Source: Mesorhizobium sp. LSJC280B00 (GTDB taxonomy: Bacteria; Pseudomonadota; Alphaproteobacteria; Rhizobiales; Rhizobiaceae). Taken from it: a DNA stretch of 64,000 nt. The notes under the pieces were generated by a model. The model ran no database searches. It saw only the letters and a list, made by a program, of their open reading frames with translations, and was not told where the DNA came from. Position 1 is the first letter of the stretch, and each line of letters opens with the position of its first letter. The DNA lies in assembly GCF_000502835.1 (NCBI RefSeq), contig NZ_AYVL01000016.1, forward strand, positions 92,216 through 156,215, read 5' to 3'. The translations under genes were made by a program, and so were the position numbers. Shown in pieces: positions 51,203 through 59,762 of the stretch.

Positions 51203-51526
51203 ATGGCGAAATTTCTCTACGTCTATCACGGCTCGGGCAAGATGCCGACCGAGGAGGCCGAACGGAAGGCAGCGATGGATGCCTGGAACGGCTGGTACGG
51301 CAAGCTTGGCTCAGCCGTGGTCGACGGTGGCAATCCAGTCGGCATGTCGAAGACCCTGCTGCCCGGCGGCAAGGTCGAGAACAATGGCGGTAGCAATCCG
51401 ACCGCCGGTTACACCATCATCGAAGCGAAAGACATCGACGATGCCGTCGGCAAAGCCAAGGATTGTCCTATCCTGACGGACCCGGGTTTCAGCGTCGAGA
51501 TTGCGCCGATAATCGAAATGGGTTGA
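51203..51526 (+). CDS. YCII/DGPF-like small protein
   Basis: A 107-residue protein starting MAKFLYVYHGSGKMPTEEAERKAAMDAWNGWYGKLGSAVVDGGNPVGMSKTLLPG. This resembles the YCII-related ferredoxin-like fold, often annotated DGPF domain. No function is established. AAAGGAGGAGAAC precedes the ATG, a very strong ribosome-binding site. It converges on the LysE-family exporter, 9 bases apart. Confidence 0.8.
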   Translation: MAKFLYVYHGSGKMPTEEAERKAAMDAWNGWYGKLGSAVVDGGNPVGMSKTLLPGGKVENNGGSNPTAGYTIIEAKDIDDAVGKAKDCPILTDPGFSVEIAPIIEMG

Positions 51527-51535
51527 CGCGCCGGC

Positions 51536-52150
51536 TCAGGACCGCGCCGCGATAGCCGCCGCAGCGCCGGCCATGGTTCCGGCGCTGACGCGGTTGGCGA
51601 TCTTCATCGCCCGCTTGCTTTTGAGCAGCTTGCGCGCCTGTGATGCGGCGAGCACCCAGGTCAAATCGATAGCGACCAGGACAACGGCCATGGTCGCGGT
51701 CAGCTCGATCCAGCCGATCATGCTGACCGAACCGAGGTCGATGATGGTCGGCAGCAGCGCCAGGTAGAACATCATGATCTTCGGGTTGCCGAGCGTCACC
51801 GCCATGCCGGCAAAGAACAGCTTGACGGGCGAATCTTCGCGCGGCAGCGAACCTTCTTTTGCCTCGACCGGCGCCGTCCACATCTTCCAGGCCAGCCAGG
51901 CGAGATAAGCAACGCCAACCCATTTCACGACGACAAAGGCAAAATGGAACGTCTGCGCCACCACGGCGAGGCCAAACACCGCCAGGGACAGCCAGATCGC
52001 TTCGCCGATCCACATCGCAAGCAGGAACGGAAACACGTCGCGAAACCCTTTCGAGATGACCCGCGCCACAAGAGCGGCGATCGATGGGCCGGGCGAGCCG
52101 GCTGCAACAAGCAGGGCGCCGGCAAAAATCAGCAGCGACGTGAAATGCAT
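51536..52150 (-). CDS. LysE/RhtB-family amino-acid exporter
   Basis: A 204-residue membrane protein with five to six hydrophobic segments. The N-terminal AAGSPGPSIAALVARVISKGFRDVFPFLLAMWIGEAIW and central AGMAVTLGNPKIMMFYLALLPTI are the LysE/RhtB signature. The ATG at 52150 starts the first helix; the extended frame to 52195 is rejected. A TTGGGT-N11-ACCCAA inverted repeat (52173-52195) lies about 20 bases upstream and could be an operator. Confidence 0.92.
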   Translation of the reverse strand: MHFTSLLIFAGALLVAAGSPGPSIAALVARVISKGFRDVFPFLLAMWIGEAIWLSLAVFGLAVVAQTFHFAFVVVKWVGVAYLAWLAWKMWTAPVEAKEGSLPREDSPVKLFFAGMAVTLGNPKIMMFYLALLPTIIDLGSVSMIGWIELTATMAVVLVAIDLTWVLAASQARKLLKSKRAMKIANRVSAGTMAGAAAAIAARS

Positions 52151-52543
52151 GACGCGGTCTCGTTTGACATGTTTGGGTCGTTCAACATAACCCAACTGTT
52201 CCGGCGACGGTAGCGTCTACCGAAAGAAGGCTTGTCGGCCAGGCACCTCACGGCTAGAGATGTCGTTCCGAAATCCTTTCCGAGCTTCACTTTGCCTACG
52301 TAACCGCCGGTCTCGTCAACTCCCCCAACACAGAGCAGGGCGTCGCAGTCGCGATGCCTGTTTTCACATCATGTGTTCCTCGGGTGGCGGTTCGAGACCG
52401 GTTTGGCACTGCTGAACCGCTGTCGCGCATAACCACCCGCGACACCTGATTTCCAACTGCCGCAGTCTCTCGCCACGCCGTGCCCGCAAGGGTTCTCGAT
52501 ATCGCCGATCTGACGAACTTCCCGACGGGAAGGGCTTTTCGGC
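52151..52543. other. intergenic region lysE-like / DUF1062
   Basis: This 393-base divergent gap contains the TTGGGT-N11-ACCCAA inverted repeat at 52173-52195 near the exporter start. Short frames on both strands look like shadows. No recognisable gene, RNA or remnant of a mobile element is seen. Confidence 0.45.
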
Positions 52544-53170
52544 ATGCCTTCGATATTGCGTATCCGCTGGGCGATCACATCCAAGACCGCACCTCGACCT
52601 CACCTCAACTGCAATCGCTGCGGCGGCCTGAAAGCCTATCGCTGCAGCGGCAAATTCCGGGTCAATGCCAACGGCAAGCGCATTGACGCCTGGTTGATCT
52701 ACCGCTGCATCGACTGCGACAATTCCTGGAATTTCGGCATTCTGGAGCGCTCAAGCCGCCGCGATATCGAACCGGCAATATTGCAGGCGCTCGAAAGCAA
52801 TGATCCGGTCCTGGCGCGGCGCCATGCTTTCGATGTTGCCGCATTGCGAAGCAGGATCGGGCGCGTCGAGGCGTTTCCTGAAGCCGTCGTTCATAAGCAG
52901 GTGCTCGGGGACAGGCCGGAAAATACCAGCGCTCTCGAACTTCAGCTCTGGCTCGAAATGCCGACAACGCTGCGGCTCGACCGGTTGCTCGCCAACGAAC
53001 TCGGTGTCTCGCGATCGCGGCTACAGGTTTGGGAAGAGAAGCGATTGCTGGTCATTGGTCCGGACGGGGGCAAAGCCTTGCGCAAGCCGGCTCGAACGGG
53101 AACGACGATCCGCGTCTATCTCGTCGGCGAGCCCGACCGGGAAGCCATCATCTCGGCTGCCGGCGGATGA
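52544..53170 (+). CDS. DUF1062-domain protein
   Basis: A 208-residue protein. The N-terminal half has two CxxC pairs (LNCNRCGGLKAYRCSGKFRVNANGKRIDAWLIYRCIDCDNSWNFGILER), which suggests a zinc ribbon, and matches the DUF1062 pattern. The C-terminal part TTLRLDRLLANELGVSRSRLQVWEEKRLLVI resembles an S4-like RNA-binding segment. The function is unknown. The ATG at 52544 has GGAAGGG upstream. A 21-bp perfect hairpin begins at the base after its stop codon. Confidence 0.82.
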   Translation: MPSILRIRWAITSKTAPRPHLNCNRCGGLKAYRCSGKFRVNANGKRIDAWLIYRCIDCDNSWNFGILERSSRRDIEPAILQALESNDPVLARRHAFDVAALRSRIGRVEAFPEAVVHKQVLGDRPENTSALELQLWLEMPTTLRLDRLLANELGVSRSRLQVWEEKRLLVIGPDGGKALRKPARTGTTIRVYLVGEPDREAIISAAGG

Positions 53171-53216
53171 AACAACGAGGGAAGGGAGCACACGAGTGCT
53201 CCCTTCCCTCGTTGTT
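53171..53216 (+). terminator. perfect 21-bp stem-loop directly after DUF1062
   Basis: The arms 53171-53191 and 53196-53216 are perfect reverse complements and enclose an ACGA loop. The first base follows the DUF1062 stop codon. There is no real T run after it, so it differs from ordinary terminators in this window. It can block transcription from both sides or stabilise mRNA ends. Confidence 0.7.
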
Positions 53217-53227
53217 GTAGACTACAA
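53215..53227. promoter_or_regulatory. TTGTAG-A-CTACAA palindrome
   Basis: A perfect 6-1-6 inverted repeat that begins at the end of the 21-bp hairpin and just before the truncated typA 3'-end copy. It may be part of a boundary structure of the islet rather than an operator, since both neighbouring genes converge here. Confidence 0.4.
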
Positions 53228-53235
53228 GAAAGAAA

Positions 53236-53276
53236 CTTGCGCCGCGCCGACCACTTTCGCCGATTTCCCGAAACGC
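53236..53276 (-). repeat. diverged copy of the typA 3' end (left boundary of an islet)
   Basis: These 41 bases are identical at 36 positions to 54268-54308, the last codons of typA, including a 24-base perfect core (53240-53263). The typA stop codon has become CAA in this copy. The two copies are in direct orientation and enclose the zincin gene. This looks like an attachment-site duplication or remnant of a replaced gene end. Confidence 0.85.
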
Positions 53277-53280
53277 AATC

Positions 53281-54087
53281 CTAAGCCGTTTCCAAATCCT
53301 TGGCATTTTTCCTTCGCTGAAACGCGCCAAGGAATCGCAAGGGAAGAGTAAGCATCGATAGATTGGGATGTGCCTTGCGCATCATTTTCCATGCGTAACG
53401 GTCTGCCTGCCGTTCCTGATCAGGATCCTGTCCAGATTCGACATGCTGCAGCGCGTGGTGTCCTACCTCATGATAGAGCGTTTTCTCGATCATGAATCTC
53501 CGAACTACGTTCCCAATCCTGTGCTCGGACGGGCGTCGCCAGACAATCTCGATGACCGATACCGCCTGGAGGTAGGTACCGGCGAATTCGGGCTCGGGAG
53601 GTTCCGGGATTATGTAGATTCGCGAAATGCCAACCAGATCGGCTTCAGGTACATTTGCGAGCCAGCGGCCAACGTGCCGAGAGGCTTCAAAGCGACTGTC
53701 GAGCTTGCCATGCTCCAGAACAATGATGCCGCCGACCGAAGACCGCCGCCAGTCGTCCATTGTAAAGCGGACGATGCTGCGGAGCGCAGCTCGCATGAGG
53801 GGAGTTATCGGTCTTGCGAGCGAAGCCGACATATATCGTCGGGATGCGTCTTCGTTGATATCGTGCAGAGCAGTAGCGAGGCCCGCCACAAGCGTTGTGA
53901 TTTCGTGATGAGAAACCTTGCCTAGATCGATCCTTGCAAGTTCGTGCTCGATCGCTGGCAATACTGCATTGCCAAATCCAACAAGATTCTTGTGAGCAAC
54001 GAGCCTTCGCCGCATGTCATCTTGCATAAGGCTCCGGACGAAAGCCAGAACGGCATTTCCCACACCCGGTTCCCCAACTTTACCCAC
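53281..54087 (-). CDS. unrecognised protein with gluzincin-type HExxH...ExxxD motif
   Basis: A protein of up to 268 residues with no recognised family. The only clear motif is near the C terminus: LYHEVGHHALQHVESGQDPDQERQADRYAWKMM, giving HEVGH at 206-210 and ExxxD at 225-229, the pattern of thermolysin-like and ImmA/IrrE-like metallopeptidases. No membrane segment or signal peptide is seen. The start is uncertain: GTG at 54087 (poor Shine-Dalgarno), GTG at 54063 (GGGGA upstream) or ATG at 54027 (GGAG upstream). Base composition is lower in GC than in the surroundings. It lies between direct copies of the typA 3' end, which suggests horizontal acquisition. Confidence 0.72.
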   Translation of the reverse strand: MGKVGEPGVGNAVLAFVRSLMQDDMRRRLVAHKNLVGFGNAVLPAIEHELARIDLGKVSHHEITTLVAGLATALHDINEDASRRYMSASLARPITPLMRAALRSIVRFTMDDWRRSSVGGIIVLEHGKLDSRFEASRHVGRWLANVPEADLVGISRIYIIPEPPEPEFAGTYLQAVSVIEIVWRRPSEHRIGNVVRRFMIEKTLYHEVGHHALQHVESGQDPDQERQADRYAWKMMRKAHPNLSMLTLPLRFLGAFQRRKNAKDLETA

Positions 54088-54267
54088 AGCTAAACTACCG
54101 TGACAAAGAAGGAGAGAGCGAAAATATCATGGTATTGCGACGACTCCGCTGTAGCCCCTGAAGAGACACTGAGCGGCCGGCGCCACATTCCTTCTGGCGA
54201 CAAGCCATGTCCGCTCAGCGGGAAGGAACGCGTGTTTCGCCCCTCCATTCCGCCCAGAATAAAAGCT

Positions 54268-54308
54268 CTTACGCCGCGCCGACCACTTTCGCCGACTTTT
54301 CAAAACGC
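54268..54308 (-). repeat. typA 3' end, right copy of the direct repeat
   Basis: This is the genuine last part of typA including the TAA stop (54269-54271). It is 36/41 identical to 53236-53276 and shares a 24-base perfect core (54272-54295). The pair of copies encloses about 1 kb. Confidence 0.85.
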
Positions 54309-56098
54309 TTGCGCTCGTTCGGATCGAGATAGAGCTTGCGCAGGCGGATGGTCTTCGGCGTCACTTCGACCAGCTCGTCGTCCTGGATCCAGGCCAGCGC
54401 GCGTTCCAGCGTCATGCGGATCGGCGGTGTCAGCTTCACCGCCTCGTCCTTGCCGGCGGCGCGGATGTTGGTCAGCTTCTTGCCCTTGAGCACGTTGACT
54501 TCGAGGTCGTTGTCCCTGGAATGGATGCCGATGATCATGCCCTGATAGACCTTGACGCCGGGGTCGATGACCATCGGGCCGCGGTCTTCCAGGTTCCACA
54601 TGGCGTACGCCACCGATTCACCCTGTTCGTTGGAGATCAGCACGCCGTTGGTACGGCCCGGCAGCTCACCCTTGTAAGGTTCATAGGCATGGAACAGCCG
54701 GTTCATCACAGCGGTGCCGCGCGTGTCGGTCAACAGTTCCGACTGGTAGCCGATCAACCCGCGCGTCGGTGCGTGAAAGACGATGCGCTGGCGATTGCCG
54801 CCCGAAGGGCGAAGCTCGACCATCTCGGCCTTGCGCTCCGACATCTTCTGCACGACGACGCCGGCATGCTCCTCGTCGACGTCGATGACGACTTCCTCGA
54901 CCGGCTCCAGTAATTCGCCGCTGTCGCCCTTCTGCATGACAACGCGCGGCCGCGACACGGCGATCTCAAAACCTTCGCGGCGCATCGTCTCGATCAGCAC
55001 GGCCAGCTGCAATTCGCCGCGGCCGGAGACGAAGAACGAATCCTTATCCGGCGATTCCTCGATCTTCAGCGCGACATTGCCTTCGGCCTCGCGCAGCAGG
55101 CGGTCGCGGATGACGCGGCTGGTCACCTTGTCGCCTTCGGTGCCGGCCAGCGGGGAATCATTGACCAGGAACGACATCGTCACGGTCGGCGGATCGATCG
55201 GCTGCGCATGCAGCGGTTCCGTCACCGACGGGTCGCAGAAGGTGTCGGCGACGGTGCCCTTCGACAGGCCGGCAATAGCGACGATGTCGCCCGCCTGCGC
55301 CTCGTCGATGGGCTGGCGCTCGAGCCCGCGGAAAGCGAGGATCTTCGAAATGCGGCCGGTTTCGACCTGGGTGCCGTCATGGTGCAGCACCTTGACAGCC
55401 TGGTTGGATTTCAGCGTGCCGGATTCGATACGGCCGGTGATGATGCGGCCGAGGAACGGATTGGCTTCCAGGATGGTGCCGATCATGCGGAACGGGCCGG
55501 GATGAACGGTCGGCGCCGGCACGTGCTTGATGACGAGGTCGAACAGCGGCGCCAGAGCCTGGTCCTTCGGACCTTCGGGGTTTTCCGAGACCCAGCCGTC
55601 GCGGCCTGAACCATAAAGGATAGGGAAGTCGAGCTGCTCGTCGGTGGCGTCAAGTGCTGCAAAAAGATCGAACACCTCGTTGACCACTTCGACGTGACGG
55701 GCATCGGGCCGGTCGATCTTGTTGATGACGACGATCGGCTTCAGTCCAACCTTGAGCGCCTTGCCGACGACGAATTTGGTCTGCGGCATCGGCCCCTCGG
55801 CGGCGTCGACCAGCACGATGGCCGAATCCACCATCGACAGAATGCGCTCGACCTCGCCGCCGAAGTCGGCGTGGCCGGGCGTGTCGACGATGTTGATGCG
55901 GGTGTCCTTCCAGTCGACCGAGGTCGCCTTGGCCAGGATGGTGATGCCGCGTTCCTTTTCGAGGTCGTTCGAATCCATGGCGCGCTCGGCGACGCGCTGG
56001 TTGTCGCGGAACGAGCCGGACTGTTTCAGAAGCTGGTCGACAAGGGTGGTTTTTCCATGGTCGACGTGCGCGATGATCGCGATATTGCGGATTTTCAT
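54269..56098 (-). CDS. typA: translational GTPase TypA/BipA
   Basis: A 609-residue ribosome-binding GTPase involved in 50S assembly and stress adaptation. The G domain shows [41 protein letters not shown] and NKIDRPDAR; the C-terminal part has the TypA-specific [29 protein letters not shown] and [21 protein letters not shown]. The ATG at 56098 yields the normal family length. Its 3' end is duplicated at 53236-53276. Confidence 0.97.
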   Translation of the reverse strand: MKIRNIAIIAHVDHGKTTLVDQLLKQSGSFRDNQRVAERAMDSNDLEKERGITILAKATSVDWKDTRINIVDTPGHADFGGEVERILSMVDSAIVLVDAAEGPMPQTKFVVGKALKVGLKPIVVINKIDRPDARHVEVVNEVFDLFAALDATDEQLDFPILYGSGRDGWVSENPEGPKDQALAPLFDLVIKHVPAPTVHPGPFRMIGTILEANPFLGRIITGRIESGTLKSNQAVKVLHHDGTQVETGRISKILAFRGLERQPIDEAQAGDIVAIAGLSKGTVADTFCDPSVTEPLHAQPIDPPTVTMSFLVNDSPLAGTEGDKVTSRVIRDRLLREAEGNVALKIEESPDKDSFFVSGRGELQLAVLIETMRREGFEIAVSRPRVVMQKGDSGELLEPVEEVVIDVDEEHAGVVVQKMSERKAEMVELRPSGGNRQRIVFHAPTRGLIGYQSELLTDTRGTAVMNRLFHAYEPYKGELPGRTNGVLISNEQGESVAYAMWNLEDRGPMVIDPGVKVYQGMIIGIHSRDNDLEVNVLKGKKLTNIRAAGKDEAVKLTPPIRMTLERALAWIQDDELVEVTPKTIRLRKLYLDPNERKRFEKSAKVVGAA

Positions 56099-56296
56099 GT
56101 TTCGGTCTCGGGAGCGTTGCAGGCAGCAGGCCAAAAGGCGCTGCCTCTTTCGGTTGGGCGGCTCATACAGGGTTTTTCGCAATTGCGAAAGAGGAGGCGA
56201 GCCACCAAATAAAGTCACCAAATCTTAAATGTCTTGGTGTGAAGTGGAATTATTAACCAAGGCGGAACCTTTCATGGTCCGGACAGTTCGAATTTC

Positions 56297-56578
56297 ATGA
56301 TCGAGATAGGCATCAAACTCCGGCCGATTTTGGCATGTACCGCGCTCGCCGTCCTCCTCGCGGCCGGCGCGGCGCAGTCGGCGGCGTCGTTCAAGGAGAC
56401 GCGGTCTGCTTTGCCGTCCGACAAGCCGTCGGCGGAGCAGCTTTTTGCCGATGCTCCCGATGGCGTCGATCCGGTGGTGACCGGGCCGGTCACCGCCGCC
56501 TTCAAGCAGCGGCAGCAAAATGCCGGATGCGACAGCGCCGTCTGGCCCAACATTCCCGTCGTCTGCTATCCCGATTGA
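56297..56578 (+). CDS. small secreted protein with C-terminal WP...CYPD motif
   Basis: A 93-residue protein. Residues 1-28 form a signal peptide (IKLRPILACTALAVLLAAGAAQSA). The mature part is about 65 residues with two cysteines in GCDSAVWPNIPVVCYPD at the C terminus, likely disulfide-bonded. Small periplasmic proteins with a C-WP-C ending are common in rhizobia, with no known role. It diverges from typA and converges on phoD. Confidence 0.75.
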   Translation: MIEIGIKLRPILACTALAVLLAAGAAQSAASFKETRSALPSDKPSAEQLFADAPDGVDPVVTGPVTAAFKQRQQNAGCDSAVWPNIPVVCYPD

Positions 56579-56586
56579 TATACGCC

Positions 56587-56612
56587 CTACCCTCGGGCTG
56601 GCCCGAGGGTAG
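56587..56612. terminator. 12-bp perfect hairpin between convergent genes
   Basis: CTACCCTCGGGC and GCCCGAGGGTAG form a perfect stem with a 2-base loop, 8 bases after the small secreted protein's stop and 12 bases before the end of phoD. It has no T run, but symmetric position suggests a bidirectional terminator. Confidence 0.65.
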
Positions 56613-56624
56613 TGGCGCCGTCGC

Positions 56625-58199
56625 TCACGCCGACCGCACCGGATCGAGCGTGACCTTGTAGAGTTCGCTGTCGTCGCGATCCATCAGCCGCACCGTCAAC
56701 TGCTCGGTGGCGCCATCGATTTCGACGAGCCCGAAGAACTGCAGGCCGGCCGAAGGCGCCAGGTTTTGACCCTGTTCGGCAGTTGGTGCCTTTATGAACT
56801 TCAGCTCCGGGCCGAATGTCATATCGAAACCATTAGGCCCGAACGTGCCGGAATGGATCGGACCCGAAACGAATTCCCAAAACGGATTGAAGTCCTGGAA
56901 CTGCGCCTTGTCCGGATTGTAGTAATGCGCGGCTGTGTAATGCACGTCTGCGGTGAGCCAGACAGTGTTGCTGATACCCGCATTCTTTATATAGCGAAGA
57001 AGGTCGGCAATTTCCAGCTCACGCCCTTTGGCCGGGCCATTGTCGCCATTGCTGACCGCCTCGGCCCCTACCTTCTTGGTGCCGTCGTTCCAGACGACGA
57101 GGCCGAGCGGCATGTCGGCGGCGATGATTTTCCAGGTTGCGTTGGAATTCGCCAGTTCACGCTTCAGCCATTTGATCTGCTGTTCACCGAGGATGCGCGA
57201 TTGCGGCGTCATCGTCTCCTGCATATCCGGACCGTTGGGGCCGCGGTAGGAACGCATGTCGAGGAAGAACACGTCGAGCAGCGGACCATAGGCGATCTTG
57301 CGGTAGACGCGGCCGGGCTCCGACGGCTCGTAACGGATCGTCGTCATTTCGTGGAAGGCGCGCGCCGCACGTGCCGTCAGCACATGGATGGATTTTTCAG
57401 TGTAGCGATCGTCGGCGCTCAGGTCCTTCGAGTCCGACCAGTTGTTCAGCACCTCGTGGTCATCCCACTGATAGAAGGTCGGACAGATGGCGCTGAGCGC
57501 CAGCACATGCCTGTCCATCATGTTGTATTTCCACTGCGCCCGGTATTCGTCCAGCGTCTCGGCAACCTTGCGCTTCTCGTCGATCAGCACTTTGTTTTTC
57601 CACTTGCCGCCGTTGGGCAGGTCGACCTCGTCCTTCATCGCACCATCGGCATAGATCGTATCGCCCGAATGCAGGAAGAAGTCGGGCGTGTGCTTGGCAA
57701 TGGTGGCGTAGGTCTTCATGCCGGTCTCGTCGATGCCCCAGCCTTGGCCGGCGGTGTCGCCCGACCAAGCAAAGCGAATGTCGCGCTTCGAGGCAGGTGC
57801 CGTGCGGAAGCGGCCGACGACCGGCTCGGAAACGGCGTTGATGTCGGCAAGATCGGCCGCGACCATGCGGTAGAAGATGTCCTGGTCGGAGGCGAGATCG
57901 GTAAGCAGCCGCTTCACCGTATAATCGCTGGCCGGCGAGGTATCGAGCGGCGCCAGGCGGACGGCATTGGTGAAGCTTTCGGTCGGCGACACCTCGAACA
58001 TGACGCGCGACGGCCGGTCGGTGCGTGTCCAGACCATGCCGCTGGTGGCGTCGACGTCGCCGGACTGGATGCCATGGGTGAAAGCCGGGCGCTGATTGGC
58101 GCGCGAGTAATAGGGAAGCGCGAGGCCCGAGGCGCCGACCAGGCCAACGGCGCTGGCCGACGTGACGAAAGCGCGCCGCGTCATCGAAATCTTGTTCAT
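56625..58199 (-). CDS. phoD: PhoD-like alkaline phosphatase / phosphodiesterase
   Basis: A 524-residue secreted metallophosphoesterase. The N terminus MTRRAFVTSASAVGLVGASG is a Tat signal with RRxF. The PhoD N-terminal domain (FTHGIQSGDVDATSGMVWTRTDRPS) and catalytic motifs (FAWSGDT, FFLHSGDTIYADG, WDDHEVLNNW, WLTADVHYTAAHYY) bind iron and calcium in this family. It releases phosphate from phosphomono- and diesters in the periplasm or medium. The ATG at 58199 starts five residues before the twin arginines. Confidence 0.94.
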   Translation of the reverse strand: MNKISMTRRAFVTSASAVGLVGASGLALPYYSRANQRPAFTHGIQSGDVDATSGMVWTRTDRPSRVMFEVSPTESFTNAVRLAPLDTSPASDYTVKRLLTDLASDQDIFYRMVAADLADINAVSEPVVGRFRTAPASKRDIRFAWSGDTAGQGWGIDETGMKTYATIAKHTPDFFLHSGDTIYADGAMKDEVDLPNGGKWKNKVLIDEKRKVAETLDEYRAQWKYNMMDRHVLALSAICPTFYQWDDHEVLNNWSDSKDLSADDRYTEKSIHVLTARAARAFHEMTTIRYEPSEPGRVYRKIAYGPLLDVFFLDMRSYRGPNGPDMQETMTPQSRILGEQQIKWLKRELANSNATWKIIAADMPLGLVVWNDGTKKVGAEAVSNGDNGPAKGRELEIADLLRYIKNAGISNTVWLTADVHYTAAHYYNPDKAQFQDFNPFWEFVSGPIHSGTFGPNGFDMTFGPELKFIKAPTAEQGQNLAPSAGLQFFGLVEIDGATEQLTVRLMDRDDSELYKVTLDPVRSA

Positions 58200-58303
58200 G
58201 GCTGTCTCCTGGATGGCATTGAACGTCGCCGCCAAGCTCCAGCTTCAATGTTTCAGGCACATTTCGAAACGATGAAGGTTTGATAACAGTGAACAGGCTG
58301 GCG

Positions 58304-58460
58304 AATCTCCCTCCTTGAGGGGGAGATGTCGCCGAAGGCGACAGAAGGGGGTCGTCTCGCATGGAGCACCGGTCTCCTGCATCGGCGATAAGGGGCCGAG
58401 CCCAGTCGGACCAACCCCCTCTGGCCGCTTCGCGGCCATCTCCCCCTCAGGGGGGAGATT
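58304..58460. repeat. rhizobial intergenic mosaic-type palindromic element
   Basis: Two inverted copies of an about 50-base module (AATCTCC...GGGGGAGAT...GCGA...AGGGGG) face each other across a short centre. Each module contains its own small palindromes (GTCGCCGAAGGCGAC and GGCCGCTTCGCGGCC). The arrangement resembles RIME/BIME-type intergenic mosaic elements of rhizobia. It sits between the divergently oriented phoD start and the MFS transporter end. Confidence 0.8.
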
Positions 58461-58478
58461 ACCACGGCCGATCGCGCC

Positions 58479-59762
58479 CTACGCCGGCTGCGGTTCCGGA
58501 TCAAACGCCGGACGGCTGGTGTTGATCAGCAGCGAGATGCAGGCGGCGGCTATTGCCGTCATGCCGGCAATCAGAAAGGCAAGCTCGTAATTGCCTTGCA
58601 GCTCGCGCATGGTGCCGCCGAAAAAGGCCGCCGTTGCCGCACCCACCTGATGGCCGGCGACGATCCAGCCGAAGACGATCGGTCCGCTGCGGTCGCCGAA
58701 CGCCTCGTTGGAAAGCCTGAGCGTCGGCGGCACCGTGGCGATCCAGTCCAGTCCGTAAAACACGGCGAAGATGATCAGGCTGGTCGCCGAGAAGCCGGAA
58801 TAGGGCAAATAGATCAGCGACAGGCCGCGAATACCGTAATAGACGCCGAGCAGCTTGCGCGGGTCGAAACGGTCGGTGAGCCAGCCCGACAGCGTTGTGC
58901 CGATAAGATCGAAGATGCCCATCATCGACAGCAGGCCTGCAGCCTGCACTTCGCCAATGCCCATATCGCCGCAAAAGGCGATCAGGTGCGTGCCGACCAA
59001 CCCGTTGGTGGTGAAGCCGCAAACGAAGAAGGTGGCGAACAGATACCAAAAGACGCGCGTGCCGGCGGCGCGGCGCAACGTGCTCAGCGTCTGGGTGAGG
59101 AAATTGCCTTGCGAGGCCGGTGGCACCGGCGGCACGTCGTCGGCCTCGGCACCGTAACGCACCATGCCGATCGCGGCTGGCCGCTCCGGCACCAGCATAT
59201 AAACCAGCGGCACCAAGGCGGCGGTGGCCACGGCGATGGCAATGGCGACCGGCTTCCAGCCGCCCGACTGGGCGAGCGAGGCGAGCAGCGGCAGGAAGAC
59301 CAGCAGCCCGGTGGCACTGGATGCCGACATCAGTCCCATCACCAAGCCGCGATTGGTCTTGAACCAGCGGTTGACGATGGTCGCGCCGAGCACGGTGGCG
59401 ACGGCGCCCGAGCTGACGCCGGAAAACACGCCCCAGGTGAGGAGCAGATGCCACGGTTTGGTCATCAACAGGCTGAGCGCGGTCGATCCCGACATCAACA
59501 GCAGCGCGGCAAGCAAGGTGCGGCGCAGCCCGATCCGCTCCATCAGCGCCGCGGCAAACGGCCCGGTCAGGCCATAGAGGAAGATGCCGGTGGCCGCCGC
59601 CAGCGACACCACGTCGCGCCGCCAGCCGAAACTGTTCTCCAGCGGCAGCATCATGACTGCCGGCGCCGAACGCAGGCCCGCTGCGATCAGCAGGCAGAGG
59701 AAGATGACGGCGACCACGACGAAAGCGTAGCGCTGGCCAAACGGGCGGGATTGAGCTATCAT
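58479..59762 (-). CDS. MFS transporter
   Basis: A 427-residue protein with about twelve hydrophobic segments. It starts MIAQSRPFGQRYAFVVVAVIFLCLLIAAGLRSAPAVMMLPLENSFGW and includes LYGLTGPFAAALMERIGLRRTLLAALLLM. The pattern resembles the monocarboxylate/oxalate-formate antiporter-like group. The substrate is unknown. The ATG at 59762 lies inside a TetR-type operator copy, so the divergent TetR is its likely repressor. Confidence 0.9.
   Translation of the reverse strand: MIAQSRPFGQRYAFVVVAVIFLCLLIAAGLRSAPAVMMLPLENSFGWRRDVVSLAAATGIFLYGLTGPFAAALMERIGLRRTLLAALLLMSGSTALSLLMTKPWHLLLTWGVFSGVSSGAVATVLGATIVNRWFKTNRGLVMGLMSASSATGLLVFLPLLASLAQSGGWKPVAIAIAVATAALVPLVYMLVPERPAAIGMVRYGAEADDVPPVPPASQGNFLTQTLSTLRRAAGTRVFWYLFATFFVCGFTTNGLVGTHLIAFCGDMGIGEVQAAGLLSMMGIFDLIGTTLSGWLTDRFDPRKLLGVYYGIRGLSLIYLPYSGFSATSLIIFAVFYGLDWIATVPPTLRLSNEAFGDRSGPIVFGWIVAGHQVGAATAAFFGGTMRELQGNYELAFLIAGMTAIAAACISLLINTSRPAFDPEPQPA

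Noticed and set aside
54142..54174. 10-codon frame (MVLRRLRCSP) inside the islet preceded by AAGGAG
   Set aside because: Too short, spacing is long and nothing supports translation; it may be part of a structured region next to typA.
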